From an uncultured Bacilli bacterium (GTDB lineage Bacteria; Bacillota_I; Bacilli_A; RF39; UBA660), in the NCBI GenBank assembly GCA_934090735.1, contig CAKOJR010000001.1:1-64000 (forward strand): DNA of 64,000 bases. The letters are read 5' to 3'. The notes below the pieces were generated by a model. The model was not told the DNA's origin. It did no database searches and worked only from the letters and a program-made list of their open reading frames with translations. Within the stretch, counting starts at the first letter, position 1, and each line of letters opens with the position of its first letter. Of the stretch, positions 52,165-59,724 are shown piece by piece. The position numbers and the translations under genes were made by a program.

Positions 52165-52254
52165 AATAAAAGAAGCTACTAGCATTACCTGTTAAGTAGC
52201 TTCAAAAGTCAATACTGGAGAAGCCTAACTTTCAGGGGTTAGTGCTCTTCCTTA
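52160..52254 (-). ncRNA. Candidate antisense RNA (antitoxin), cassette 1
   Basis: On the minus strand TTGAAT (revcomp at 52284-52289), 18 bp and TATAAT (52260-52265) would start an RNA near 52254. It begins GGAAGAGCACTAACC and contains TTAGGCTTCTCC, the same 12-nt block as in the toxin 5' leader. It ends after the GAAGCTACT/AGTAGCTTC hairpin (52172-52203) in a T-rich tract on that strand. Convergent with the toxin mRNA. Confidence 0.65.
52172..52203 (-). terminator. Terminator hairpin of antisense RNA, cassette 1
   Basis: 9-bp stem GAAGCTACT/AGTAGCTTC; T-rich downstream only when read on the minus strand, so it mainly ends the antisense RNA. Confidence 0.7.
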
Positions 52255-52259
52255 AATTA

Positions 52260-52289
52260 ATTATACTACAAATTGCTTATATTATTCAA
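52260..52289 (-). promoter_or_regulatory. Antisense promoter, cassette 1
   Basis: On the minus strand TTGAAT and TATAAT with an 18-bp spacer. The same -10 box recurs in cassette 2. Confidence 0.65.
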
Positions 52290-52350
52290 GTGCTTTTTTA
52301 TATGAAAATTACAGATTTTAAAAGTCTGCAAACCAGCATAAATAAAGGGC

Positions 52351-52379
52351 TTGCATGAGTTTTAAGTTTGCGATAATAT
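52351..52379 (+). promoter_or_regulatory. Promoter of toxin mRNA, cassette 2
   Basis: TTGCAT (52351-52356), 17-bp spacer, TAATAT (52374-52379), matching cassette 1. Confidence 0.7.
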
Positions 52380-52441
52380 ACTTACTTGAAGAGTACTATG
52401 TTAGGCTTCTCCTTTCTATAAAAAGAGGGGGAGTGATGTAT

Positions 52442-52531
52442 ATGAAAAAATTAAAGTCTATTTTAGATAATTTAATTATCATAATCGTCCTTTTAATTAT
52501 TTTAAAGGTAATTGTTATTATTTTTAGATAA
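52442..52531 (+). CDS. Small hydrophobic peptide, candidate type I toxin (copy 2)
   Basis: 29 aa, identical to the copy at 52075 except Ile for Val at residue 7. Preceded by GGGGGAGTG. Same leader arm (52388-52412), same hairpin downstream (52538-52569). Preservation of the full peptide in both copies, with only a conservative change, argues that it is translated. Confidence 0.7.
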   Translation: MKKLKSILDNLIIIIVLLIILKVIVIIFR

Positions 52532-52620
52532 ATAAAAGAAGCTACTAGCATTACCTGTTAAGTAGCTTCAAAACATATACGTGGAGAAGCCTAACTTTCA
52601 GGGGTTAGTGCTCTTCCCTA
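52526..52620 (-). ncRNA. Candidate antisense RNA (antitoxin), cassette 2
   Basis: Minus-strand TTGTAT (revcomp at 52650-52655), 18 bp and TATAAT (52626-52631) start an RNA near 52620. It carries the same arm sequence (52583-52616 on the plus strand) and ends at the 52538-52569 hairpin. Cassette 2 differs from cassette 1 in the loop between arm and hairpin. Confidence 0.65.
52538..52569 (-). terminator. Terminator hairpin of antisense RNA, cassette 2
   Basis: Same 9-bp GAAGCTACT/AGTAGCTTC stem as cassette 1, T-rich after it on the minus strand. Confidence 0.7.
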
Positions 52621-52625
52621 AATTA

Positions 52626-52655
52626 ATTATACAACATTAAAGCTAATTTATACAA
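52626..52655 (-). promoter_or_regulatory. Antisense promoter, cassette 2
   Basis: Minus-strand TTGTAT and TATAAT with 18-bp spacing. Confidence 0.6.
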
Positions 52656-52664
52656 GTTTTTTTC

Positions 52665-52693
52665 TTGAAATAAGTATTTTCATTTGATATACT
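52665..52693 (+). promoter_or_regulatory. Promoter of the HAD-tyrS T-box transcript
   Basis: TTGAAA (52665-52670), 17-bp spacer, TATACT (52688-52693). Confidence 0.8.
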
Positions 52694-52699
52694 ATCTTT

Positions 52700-52825
52700 G
52701 TTAGTGATGAAGAGATTTACGACCTTGGAGCTAAAACGTGAAAGTCGCGTTAAGATTAGAGAGCATGTAATCATGAATTAAGGTGGTACCGCGGATTTTA
52801 TTCGTCCTTTAGTTTATGATTTTTT
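52700..52825 (+). promoter_or_regulatory. Compact T-box leader (tyrosine, HAD-tyrS operon)
   Basis: T-box AAGGTGGTACCGCGG at 52780-52794 followed by a CGTCCTT segment and T-run. Only about 80 nt separate the expected start site from the T-box, versus ~170 (ileS) and ~137 (leuS) here, so Stem I is short. GATGAAGAG, a TAC triplet (in GATTTACGACC, near 52717, a candidate Tyr specifier) and an ACGTGAAAGTCGCGT segment make up what remains of Stem I. Confidence 0.85.
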
Positions 52826-52839
52826 TTGTGGAGGAATTT

Positions 52840-53454
52840 ATGATTAAAAGAATAATATTTGATGTTGATAACACCCTTTTAAATACGTATAAAGATTGCA
52901 TAAATGCTTATACAGAGTTTTTAAAAGATTATCCTAATATTAAACCTAAGATGTTTTATGATACTATTGGAGAGTTTGAATTAAAAGGCATTGGATTTGA
53001 TAAAGATGAACTTTCTAAATATATTAGTGATAGATTAAAGATTATGTTTAATAAAAATGATTTAAATAAATGTTTAGATATTTATGCAGGATATTCAACT
53101 TTATTAAATGATGATACTAGTGATGTTCTTGATTATTTAAGTAACAAGTATACTTTAGTAGTGCTTACTAATTGGTATACTGAAGCACAAAAAGGAAGAT
53201 TACGATACCACGGCTTAGATAAATATTTTAAGAATATATATGGATGTGAATATGGTATGAAGCCAAATAAAGATTTTTTTGATTTAGCAAAAGAAGATGA
53301 TAATTATGATGAATGTGTAATGGTTGGAGATAGTTTATCTAGTGATATTAATCCAGCTAAAGCACTTGGAATGAAAACTATTTATATAAGTAAAGATAAT
53401 GAGAATACTGATAGTACAATAAATGATATAAAAAAATTAAAAGATATATTATAG
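52840..53454 (+). CDS. HAD-superfamily phosphatase
   Basis: 204 aa. Catalytic motif I IIFDVDNTLLNT (DxDxT, residues 5-15), motif II VVLTNW near residue 108, the K of MKPNKDFFDLA, and motif IV VMVGDSLSSDINPAKALGMKTIYI. A phosphoglycolate-phosphatase/nucleotidase-type HAD enzyme; substrate unknown. Start at 52840 after GTGGAGG; the in-frame ATG at 52816 is inside the T-box terminator. First gene of the T-box-controlled unit with tyrS (11 bp gap). Confidence 0.9.
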   Translation: MIKRIIFDVDNTLLNTYKDCINAYTEFLKDYPNIKPKMFYDTIGEFELKGIGFDKDELSKYISDRLKIMFNKNDLNKCLDIYAGYSTLLNDDTSDVLDYLSNKYTLVVLTNWYTEAQKGRLRYHGLDKYFKNIYGCEYGMKPNKDFFDLAKEDDNYDECVMVGDSLSSDINPAKALGMKTIYISKDNENTDSTINDIKKLKDIL

Positions 53455-53465
53455 GAGGAGATATT

Positions 53466-54692
53466 ATGAATTTATTTGAAGATTTAAAATGGAGAGGACT
53501 AGTTAAGGATATTAGTAGTCCAGAAATAGAAAAATTATTAAATGGAGAACCAATTAGTTTTTATTGGGGAACTGATCCAACTGCAGATAGTTTGCATTTA
53601 GGTCATTATTCATCACTAGTAACAGCTAAAAGACTTGCTAAAGCAGGACATCATCCAATACTACTTATTGGTGGAGCTACTGGACTTATTGGCGATCCTA
53701 GACCAACAGCTGAAAGAGAAATTATTAGCAAAGAGACATTAAACAAAAATTTAGAAGGTATTTCTAAACAGGTTAGTGCTTTATTTGATGGTAAAGCAGA
53801 ACTTGTTAACAATTATGATTGGTTTAAGGGTTACGAGTTTTTAGATTTTTTAAGAGATGTTGGTAAGTATATTAATGTTAACTATATGTTAGATAAAGAT
53901 ATTATTAGAAGAAGATTAGAAACGGGTATTACTTATGCAGAGTTTTCTTATACATTAATTCAAGGTTACGATTTCTTAAGATTATTTGAAGATAAGAATT
54001 GTGTACTTCAAGCTGAAGGCTCTGATCAATGGGGAAATATTACTACTGGTATCGATTTAATTAGAAAGATTACTGGTAAGGAAGCTTATGGTTTTACAAT
54101 GCCACTTGTTCTTGATAAGACTGGTAAGAAGTTTGGTAAGAGTGAAGGCAATGCTTTATGGCTTGATAAGAATAAGACTTCTAGTTATGAGTTATATCAG
54201 TACTTAGTTAATGTTGATGATTCACTTGTTATTGATTATTTAAAGATATTTACTTTCTTAAGTAAAGAAGAAATAGAAGTGTATGAAAGAAAGAATAATG
54301 AGCATCCAGAAGAAAGAGAAGCACATATTGCTTTAGCTAGAGAAATTATTACAGATATTCATGGTAAGGATGAATATTTGAAAGCTAAAAAGATTAGTGA
54401 TTGTTTATTTAAGGGTGATATAACTCTTTTAGGTGAAGATGAATTAGAAGATGCCTTTAAAGGTGCTCCTTCATTTGATATTACTTTAAATGAGAAGATA
54501 ATAGATATATTGGTAAACTCTAAAATATGTTCTAGTAAAAGAGAGGCAAGAGAATTCTTAAGTGCTGGAAGTATAATTGTTAATGGAGAAAAAATCAGTG
54601 ATGAAAATGAAATAGTTACTGATGATAAGTTATTATTTAATAAATATTTAATTGTACGTAAAGGTAAGAAGAAATACTATATAGGTAAGTAA
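53466..54692 (+). CDS. tyrS: Tyrosyl-tRNA synthetase
   Basis: 408 aa class I synthetase. Y-binding WGTDPTADSLHLGHYSSL (HIGH as HLGH, near residues 43-46), GGATGLIGDPRP, QGYDFLRL, GSDQWGNITTGIDLIRK and the KMSKS equivalent KFGKSEGNALW near 229-239. An S4 RNA-binding domain closes the protein (SSKREAREFLSAGSIIVNGEKI). AGGAGG Shine-Dalgarno; T-box-regulated. Confidence 0.97.
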   Translation: MNLFEDLKWRGLVKDISSPEIEKLLNGEPISFYWGTDPTADSLHLGHYSSLVTAKRLAKAGHHPILLIGGATGLIGDPRPTAEREIISKETLNKNLEGISKQVSALFDGKAELVNNYDWFKGYEFLDFLRDVGKYINVNYMLDKDIIRRRLETGITYAEFSYTLIQGYDFLRLFEDKNCVLQAEGSDQWGNITTGIDLIRKITGKEAYGFTMPLVLDKTGKKFGKSEGNALWLDKNKTSSYELYQYLVNVDDSLVIDYLKIFTFLSKEEIEVYERKNNEHPEEREAHIALAREIITDIHGKDEYLKAKKISDCLFKGDITLLGEDELEDAFKGAPSFDITLNEKIIDILVNSKICSSKREAREFLSAGSIIVNGEKISDENEIVTDDKLLFNKYLIVRKGKKKYYIGK

Positions 54693-54706
54693 TCTTATCT
54701 TTTTTC
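54683..54706 (+). terminator. Rho-independent terminator of tyrS
   Basis: AGGTAAG/CTTATCT stem followed by a T-tract. Confidence 0.75.
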
Positions 54707-54765
54707 TTTTATTTACAAAAAGTTAATTTGTTGTTATAATTTTTGTATAGAATAGGAAGATGAGT

Positions 54766-54996
54766 ATGGATGAAATATTATTAGATGGTGTGATTGAAGT
54801 AAATGGTGAGAAGTTACATGTACTTTTTATGTTTGAAAATAATAATAAAAGATATATTGTATATGTTTTAGAAAATGGTGATATTAGTGCTTCAATACTT
54901 GGTGATGATATAACATTACTTCCTATAACTACTGATGAAGAATGGGATATGGTTGATGCAGAGTTAGAAAAAAGGGATGACATATGGACAAAATAG
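54766..54996 (+). CDS. DUF1292 family protein (YrzB-like)
   Basis: 76 aa. VIEVNGEKLHVLFMFENNNKRYIVYVLENGDISASILG and the C-terminal TDEEWDMVDAEL are the DUF1292 pattern (small cytosolic beta protein, unknown function). Start at 54766, 6 bp after AGGAAG; ATG 54760 is too close to the Shine-Dalgarno. It overlaps the lytic transglycosylase gene by 13 bp. Confidence 0.85.
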   Translation: MDEILLDGVIEVNGEKLHVLFMFENNNKRYIVYVLENGDISASILGDDITLLPITTDEEWDMVDAELEKRDDIWTK

Positions 54997-56321
54997 TTGT
55001 TAGCTGTGAAAAAAATAAATTAACGACTAAATATTACAATAGTTTTGATGATAGTTCTTATAGTAATATCTTTTTTGGTGCAGAAGCTAAGAGATTTTTA
55101 GATGAAATCGAGAAGAGAGATGCTACTGGTGCGAGAATCAGTAAAGATGGTAAAGTGCTTAGAGTTGTTTATCCTGATAGAGTGATTTTCATTAAAGATT
55201 ATAAGTTAGTGTTTGAAAATATTGATGCAAGAAGAAATATTGATAGATATAATGCTAATAAAGCTAAAAGGTATATGAATGGTACTAGGAAAGCTAAGAG
55301 AGTATCTAAGACTGGAGCTATTACTAAAGGATTATTAGTTCTTCTTATTATGGTTTCTGTATTAAGTATTAGTCATAAGATAAAGAGTTTTGATGATCCG
55401 TTTACTCCTAATGCTAGCGCTACTTGGATGGATGATACTAATCAGGAAAGTATTGAAAAATATTTAAATGGTGAGCAGCCGATTACGGATGATGATAAAG
55501 TAGTTTTAAATACGATAAGTAATACTACTGAGGGAAATGATCCAGGATATGATAAACTTTTATTAGATACACAGATTATAAGTTTATCTGACGTTGAAGA
55601 GGCAGAAAAGACGGAACCAACAAATGGAGAACTTCTTGCTCAAATGGTTGAGGAGAAAGATACTATTTATCATAATTTTAATATTGATTTTAGTGATAGA
55701 ACTAGTGATGAAAAAGCAGCCATAGCTAGAGAAAATTATTATAATTTGATTAGTAGATATGCGAAAACTTATGGGTTAGATGCTAATTTAGTAATGGCAA
55801 TTGCAACGCAAGAAAGAGCAGAACATAGTACGGAGATTGACCCTGGTGGTGGTATTGGTTTAATGCAAATACAGTATAGTGTTTGGGTTAATCAAGATGT
55901 TACAGCGTATAATTTTGAAACAGGTAACTGGGAGACATTTCATATAACTGATAGTAATATTAGAGAGCTTGATACCAATATAAAGATTGGGTGTATGTAT
56001 TTTCAAAATTGTTTAGTTAATATGGATTATAATGTACCAGCTGCATTATGTGCTTATAACTGGGGAACTACTAGTGCTAGAAATAAGATAAGTCAGTTTT
56101 CACAGGATAGAGGGCTTACTGTTAATGAAGTTTTAGAAGCAAATGATACTTCTTGGGTTAATTTGTTTGATGTTGATGGTGATACTTCACTAGCTTATCC
56201 TAAAGTTGTTCTTTCTTATTATGATAGCAGTAAACCAATTATTAATGATAAAATAGATGAGAATGGTAATGATATTGTGGTAAGTACTACAGTAAGTAGT
56301 CCATTGATTAAAAATAAGTAG
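54984..56321 (+). CDS. Membrane-anchored lytic transglycosylase (SLT domain)
   Basis: 445 aa, type II membrane protein. A ~110-residue cytoplasmic N-terminus is followed by one membrane helix (GAITKGLLVLLIMVSVLSI, near residues 112-131), an extracellular linker and an SLT lysozyme-like domain. The catalytic Glu in MAIATQERAEHS (near 271-280) precedes GGGIGLMQIQYSVW and YNVPAALCAYNWGT. Cleaves peptidoglycan glycan strands; likely cell-wall remodelling. Its coupling to the third surface-protein paralogue (8 bp gap) suggests it may help that protein cross or enter the wall. Confidence 0.88.
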   Translation: MDKIVVSCEKNKLTTKYYNSFDDSSYSNIFFGAEAKRFLDEIEKRDATGARISKDGKVLRVVYPDRVIFIKDYKLVFENIDARRNIDRYNANKAKRYMNGTRKAKRVSKTGAITKGLLVLLIMVSVLSISHKIKSFDDPFTPNASATWMDDTNQESIEKYLNGEQPITDDDKVVLNTISNTTEGNDPGYDKLLLDTQIISLSDVEEAEKTEPTNGELLAQMVEEKDTIYHNFNIDFSDRTSDEKAAIARENYYNLISRYAKTYGLDANLVMAIATQERAEHSTEIDPGGGIGLMQIQYSVWVNQDVTAYNFETGNWETFHITDSNIRELDTNIKIGCMYFQNCLVNMDYNVPAALCAYNWGTTSARNKISQFSQDRGLTVNEVLEANDTSWVNLFDVDGDTSLAYPKVVLSYYDSSKPIINDKIDENGNDIVVSTTVSSPLIKNK

Positions 56322-56329
56322 GTGATTAC

Positions 56330-58219
56330 ATGAAAGATAAAAAGAAAGTAAAAATTTATTATGGGTTACTAATAACTTTAATTATTTTTGCAGGTGTAAG
56401 TTACGCTTGGTTTAGACTTACTAAAACTCAGGAAAATAAGAATGTTATTGGAACAAGGTCTTGCTTAGATGCAACGCTTACTGAGGAAACTTCAAACATA
56501 GTTTTGGATGATGCTTTTCCAATAAGTGATGAAGATGGTATGAAGCAAACTCCTTTTACTTTTACTTTAAAAAATAATTGTGAAGGATATGTTAAAGTTT
56601 ATATTACTATTGATAGTAAGTATAGAGAAAGTGCTAGTACTGATTATTTAAAAGATGATTATGTAAAAGCTAATTTGTCTACCAAGGGAACTACTACGGG
56701 ACAATCTACTTTATTAGCTAATAATCAGTTAATAGATTTAGAAAATAATAATAAAGGATATATTCTTGTATCAACTGGATTAAAAGCTAATGAAGAAAAG
56801 AGTTATGACTTAAGAGTATGGGTAGATAGTGAAACTACACTAGAGCAAGGATTAAATAAAAGCTGGGAAGGAAAGATAGTTGTTGTAGGCGAGGCTTCTG
56901 AAGTAGAAACTTTAAATGGTGCTATACTTGCTAGAAATGATGTGAAAGAGCCACTTACTGTGCCAGCTCAGGAAACAAGTGGCTATACTAAAGATGATAT
57001 AACGAAAACCTTAACTATGAATATATCTCAAACATATCAAGGATATTATTTTACATATGGTACTGGATATGAAGCTAATGAAACTAATTTTAATTTAACT
57101 GGTGCTTCAGTAACAACTGAAACCTATGCTAATTCATATTCGAATTTAGTTGGCAAATATCTGCCTGCTGTATATGCTAATTTTGTTAATTATAGTAATT
57201 TTTCATCAGCCACAGCGGGAACGATGAAAACAACTACTAATTTAGGAAGTGTGTATTATATTGTTAGTGCCAGCTTAAATAGTTTGACTTATAAAGAGAT
57301 TTTATCAAATAAAAATCAAACAGAAGCACTTTTAGCTAGTACAGAAGATGATTATGGAATAAGTTATTATTTTAGAGGAGCTGTAAGAAATAATTATGTA
57401 CAGTTTGCAAATAAATGCTGGAGGATAGTAAGAATCACTGGTGATGGAAGCGTAAAATTAATATTACATAATGATAATATTAATAATTCATCTACTCCGT
57501 GTTCATCAACGAATAATAGTGATACAGCAGCATTTGCTAGGTATTCTGATGATTTATATACTAACTCATTTAATCCGAGTTCTAATGATAATGCTTATAT
57601 GGGATTTATGTATGGAACAACGGGTACAAGTAATTACGCGAGTACTCATGCCAATATTAATAAAAGCACAACTCTTGTAAATTTAGAAGCTTGGTATGAG
57701 AAAAATAACTTAGATATGTATGTAGATAAACTAGCAGATACAATATGGTGTAATGATAAGAGTGTAGTTGATGGCGGATTAGGATATGGTTCTCAAGGTA
57801 CAAATTATGGTGCACATAATAGAGTTACTAGTAGTGGAACTCCTTCATTAATATGTCCGAATGATAAAAATAATGGAAAGTTGTCTAAGTTTACTGTTAA
57901 TGACGAAATTAATGGAAATGGTGCATTAACATATAAAATCGGATTATTAACTGCTGATGAAGCTGCATTTGCTGGTTTATCTGTTAATCTTCCAAATTAT
58001 TCTATGTATTTATCTGAGAATGCTGAAGATATAGATTGGTGGACGTTATCTCCTAATAGTTCACAAAATAATTTATTTTTTTGGGTAGTAGAATCTAGTG
58101 CTTTACAGAGTGATCTTATCAAGAAAAATTTAGGTTTAAGACCTGCAATTGCTTTAAAATCTAATGTTGAAATTTCTGGTGGAAAAGGTACTAGTGAAGA
58201 TCCTTATGTTGTTAATTGA
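56330..58219 (+). CDS. Secreted surface protein, DUF6273-like C-terminal domain (paralogue 3)
   Basis: 629 aa. N-terminal membrane segment LITLIIFAGVSYAWF (TasA/SipW-like), a camelysin-like beta region (PISDEDGMKQTPFTFTLKNNC, as in the 5438 paralogue), and then the shared YANSYSNLVGKYLP module. The core LLASTEDDYGISYYFRG...CWRIVRITGDGSVKLILHN...WWTLSP...LRPAIAL ends with GTSEDPYVVN. Its C-terminal core is in AT-rich codons without the NNC skew. Follows the lytic transglycosylase by 8 bp. Likely surface ligand binding. Confidence 0.78.
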   Translation: MKDKKKVKIYYGLLITLIIFAGVSYAWFRLTKTQENKNVIGTRSCLDATLTEETSNIVLDDAFPISDEDGMKQTPFTFTLKNNCEGYVKVYITIDSKYRESASTDYLKDDYVKANLSTKGTTTGQSTLLANNQLIDLENNNKGYILVSTGLKANEEKSYDLRVWVDSETTLEQGLNKSWEGKIVVVGEASEVETLNGAILARNDVKEPLTVPAQETSGYTKDDITKTLTMNISQTYQGYYFTYGTGYEANETNFNLTGASVTTETYANSYSNLVGKYLPAVYANFVNYSNFSSATAGTMKTTTNLGSVYYIVSASLNSLTYKEILSNKNQTEALLASTEDDYGISYYFRGAVRNNYVQFANKCWRIVRITGDGSVKLILHNDNINNSSTPCSSTNNSDTAAFARYSDDLYTNSFNPSSNDNAYMGFMYGTTGTSNYASTHANINKSTTLVNLEAWYEKNNLDMYVDKLADTIWCNDKSVVDGGLGYGSQGTNYGAHNRVTSSGTPSLICPNDKNNGKLSKFTVNDEINGNGALTYKIGLLTADEAAFAGLSVNLPNYSMYLSENAEDIDWWTLSPNSSQNNLFFWVVESSALQSDLIKKNLGLRPAIALKSNVEISGGKGTSEDPYVVN

Positions 58220-58240
58220 TAGGTTTAGGCCTATCTTTTA
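58218..58240 (+). terminator. Rho-independent terminator
   Basis: GATAGG/CCTATC stem with a short T-rich tail after the surface-protein stop. Confidence 0.6.
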
Positions 58241-58300
58241 GTTTGGGCTTTTTTTTCTTTCTAGATAATGTTATAATTTAAAGAGAATAGGGCTGGTGTT

Positions 58301-59203
58301 ATGAAGAATAAGAGTGGGTTTATTGCTACTAGTTTAATATATACTTTTTTTCTTGCTTTTATTGCTATATTAACTGCTCTTTTAAGTAATTATATTGCTA
58401 ATAAGACGATACTTGATAGGTATAATAGTGATATTCAAAATAAACTTAATAATGGTAATGGTAGTGTTAGTTTATATGTATCTTATGCTAGTATAGATGA
58501 TGGTAAGACGATTACTAATTTAGTTCGTAATGGTAATTTTAGTGATGGTTTAAATGAGTGGAATATTCATGGTGGCGGTAATTTTTTAGCTGCTAATTTT
58601 ATTAAGCCTTGTATAATTAAGAATGGTTATAGTGGTTATTTATCTCAACCGATTAATGTTGTTCCTGATCATAAATATTATTTAAGAATGGAGTATCATC
58701 AAGTTGGTAATAATAATGGGGATGTGTTTGTTTCAAGTGCTGTAGATAATAGTGATGTAGGTATAAATAAGGTTATTAGTAGTTCTATTAGTGGTGATGG
58801 TTGGAAAAGTATTTCAGAGATAGTAGAGTTAACTGGTAGTGAATTACTTAGAAGTATGATTGTTGGTAAACAAAGTTATGGTAGTTCTAGTACTTATTAT
58901 ACTAATTTACTTTTAATGGATATTACATATGCTTTTAATGATAGTGTTAGTAAAGATTGGCTTGATAATAATATAGGTTATTTTGATGGAACGGTTTCTT
59001 TTTTAAAAAAGGATTTTGCAGATGATGACGAAATTACTTTTACATTAGTTCCTTACTCTGGTTATAAAATTAATACTATTAATTGTGATTATGATAATTA
59101 TGAAAGAACACCTACTACGGATGAAGTTGATACTAAATATTTATTTAAGTTTAAAAATAATAGTCATGATAATAGGTGTAATATTACTTTTAAGCATGAA
59201 TAG
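58301..59203 (+). CDS. Pilin-like protein with carbohydrate-binding-like domain
   Basis: 300 aa. The short leader MKNKSG is followed by FIATSLIYTFFLAFIAILTALLS, a prepilin-type hydrophobic helix lacking the usual Glu at position 5, as in PilX/GspK-type tip pilins. A jelly-roll domain follows (NLVRNGNFSDGLNEWNIHGGGN, GYSGYLSQPINVVPDHKYYLRM), typical of carbohydrate-binding modules. First gene of the prepilin cluster. Confidence 0.72.
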   Translation: MKNKSGFIATSLIYTFFLAFIAILTALLSNYIANKTILDRYNSDIQNKLNNGNGSVSLYVSYASIDDGKTITNLVRNGNFSDGLNEWNIHGGGNFLAANFIKPCIIKNGYSGYLSQPINVVPDHKYYLRMEYHQVGNNNGDVFVSSAVDNSDVGINKVISSSISGDGWKSISEIVELTGSELLRSMIVGKQSYGSSSTYYTNLLLMDITYAFNDSVSKDWLDNNIGYFDGTVSFLKKDFADDDEITFTLVPYSGYKINTINCDYDNYERTPTTDEVDTKYLFKFKNNSHDNRCNITFKHE

Positions 59204-59212
59204 GAGGACAGT

Positions 59213-59722
59213 ATGAAAAATCGAGGTTTTGTTTTAGTTGAAACAATTGTGGTTATTCTTGTACTTTGCGTTCTTTTGATTATGCTTTATGGTGGGTATA
59301 TGAATGTTATTAGTGCAGTTCAAAGAAAGAGTTATTATGATAATACAGAGTATATTTATAAGACTAATTTAATTAAGGAATATATTGAAAATAGTGGTTT
59401 TAATGGTTATGAAGGCGCTGATATGTATATTTATTGTCAGGGAAGCGCTGATTGCATATCTAGAGGAAACGATTATTTTGAAGAGTTAACTAAAAATATG
59501 CATGTTATTTCTATTTATATTATGAAGTGGTTTACTACAGATATAGCTGAGGATGAATTATCTAGTTTAGAAGCTACGACCCAAAATTATATTAGAAAAT
59601 TAGATCCAACTAAGCCGACTAATGAAAATGTTTATAGAGTTATTGTTATGTTTGAAGATGAAAATAATTTAGGAAGTACGCCAACTATATATCAGTATGC
59701 TTCTTTAAAGTTAGGGGATTAA
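59213..59722 (+). CDS. Prepilin-like protein
   Basis: 169 aa. MKNRG followed by FVLVETIVVILVLCVLLIMLYGGY is a class III signal and pilin helix with Glu5 (FVLVE). Globular domain of unknown fold. AGGAGG Shine-Dalgarno, 9 bp after the first pilin gene and 2 bp before the next. Likely minor pilin of a type IV pilus/pseudopilus. Confidence 0.75.
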   Translation: MKNRGFVLVETIVVILVLCVLLIMLYGGYMNVISAVQRKSYYDNTEYIYKTNLIKEYIENSGFNGYEGADMYIYCQGSADCISRGNDYFEELTKNMHVISIYIMKWFTTDIAEDELSSLEATTQNYIRKLDPTKPTNENVYRVIVMFEDENNLGSTPTIYQYASLKLGD

Positions 59723-59724
59723 TT

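Larger units (their letters stand above)
51940..52300. repeat. Tandem TA cassette, unit 1
   Basis: About 360-bp unit repeated at 52305 onward. It includes the near-palindrome CAGATTTTAAAGGTCTG, a promoter, a 25-nt leader arm, the peptide gene, a terminator hairpin, and an inverted arm with an opposing promoter. Long stretches (52021-52204 versus 52387-52570) are almost identical between units. Confidence 0.9.
52305..52660. repeat. Tandem TA cassette, unit 2
   Basis: Second copy, offset about 365-367 bp from unit 1. It differs by a V-to-I change in the peptide, the promoter spacers, and CAGATTTTAAAAGTCTG in place of CAGATTTTAAAGGTCTG. Confidence 0.9.
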
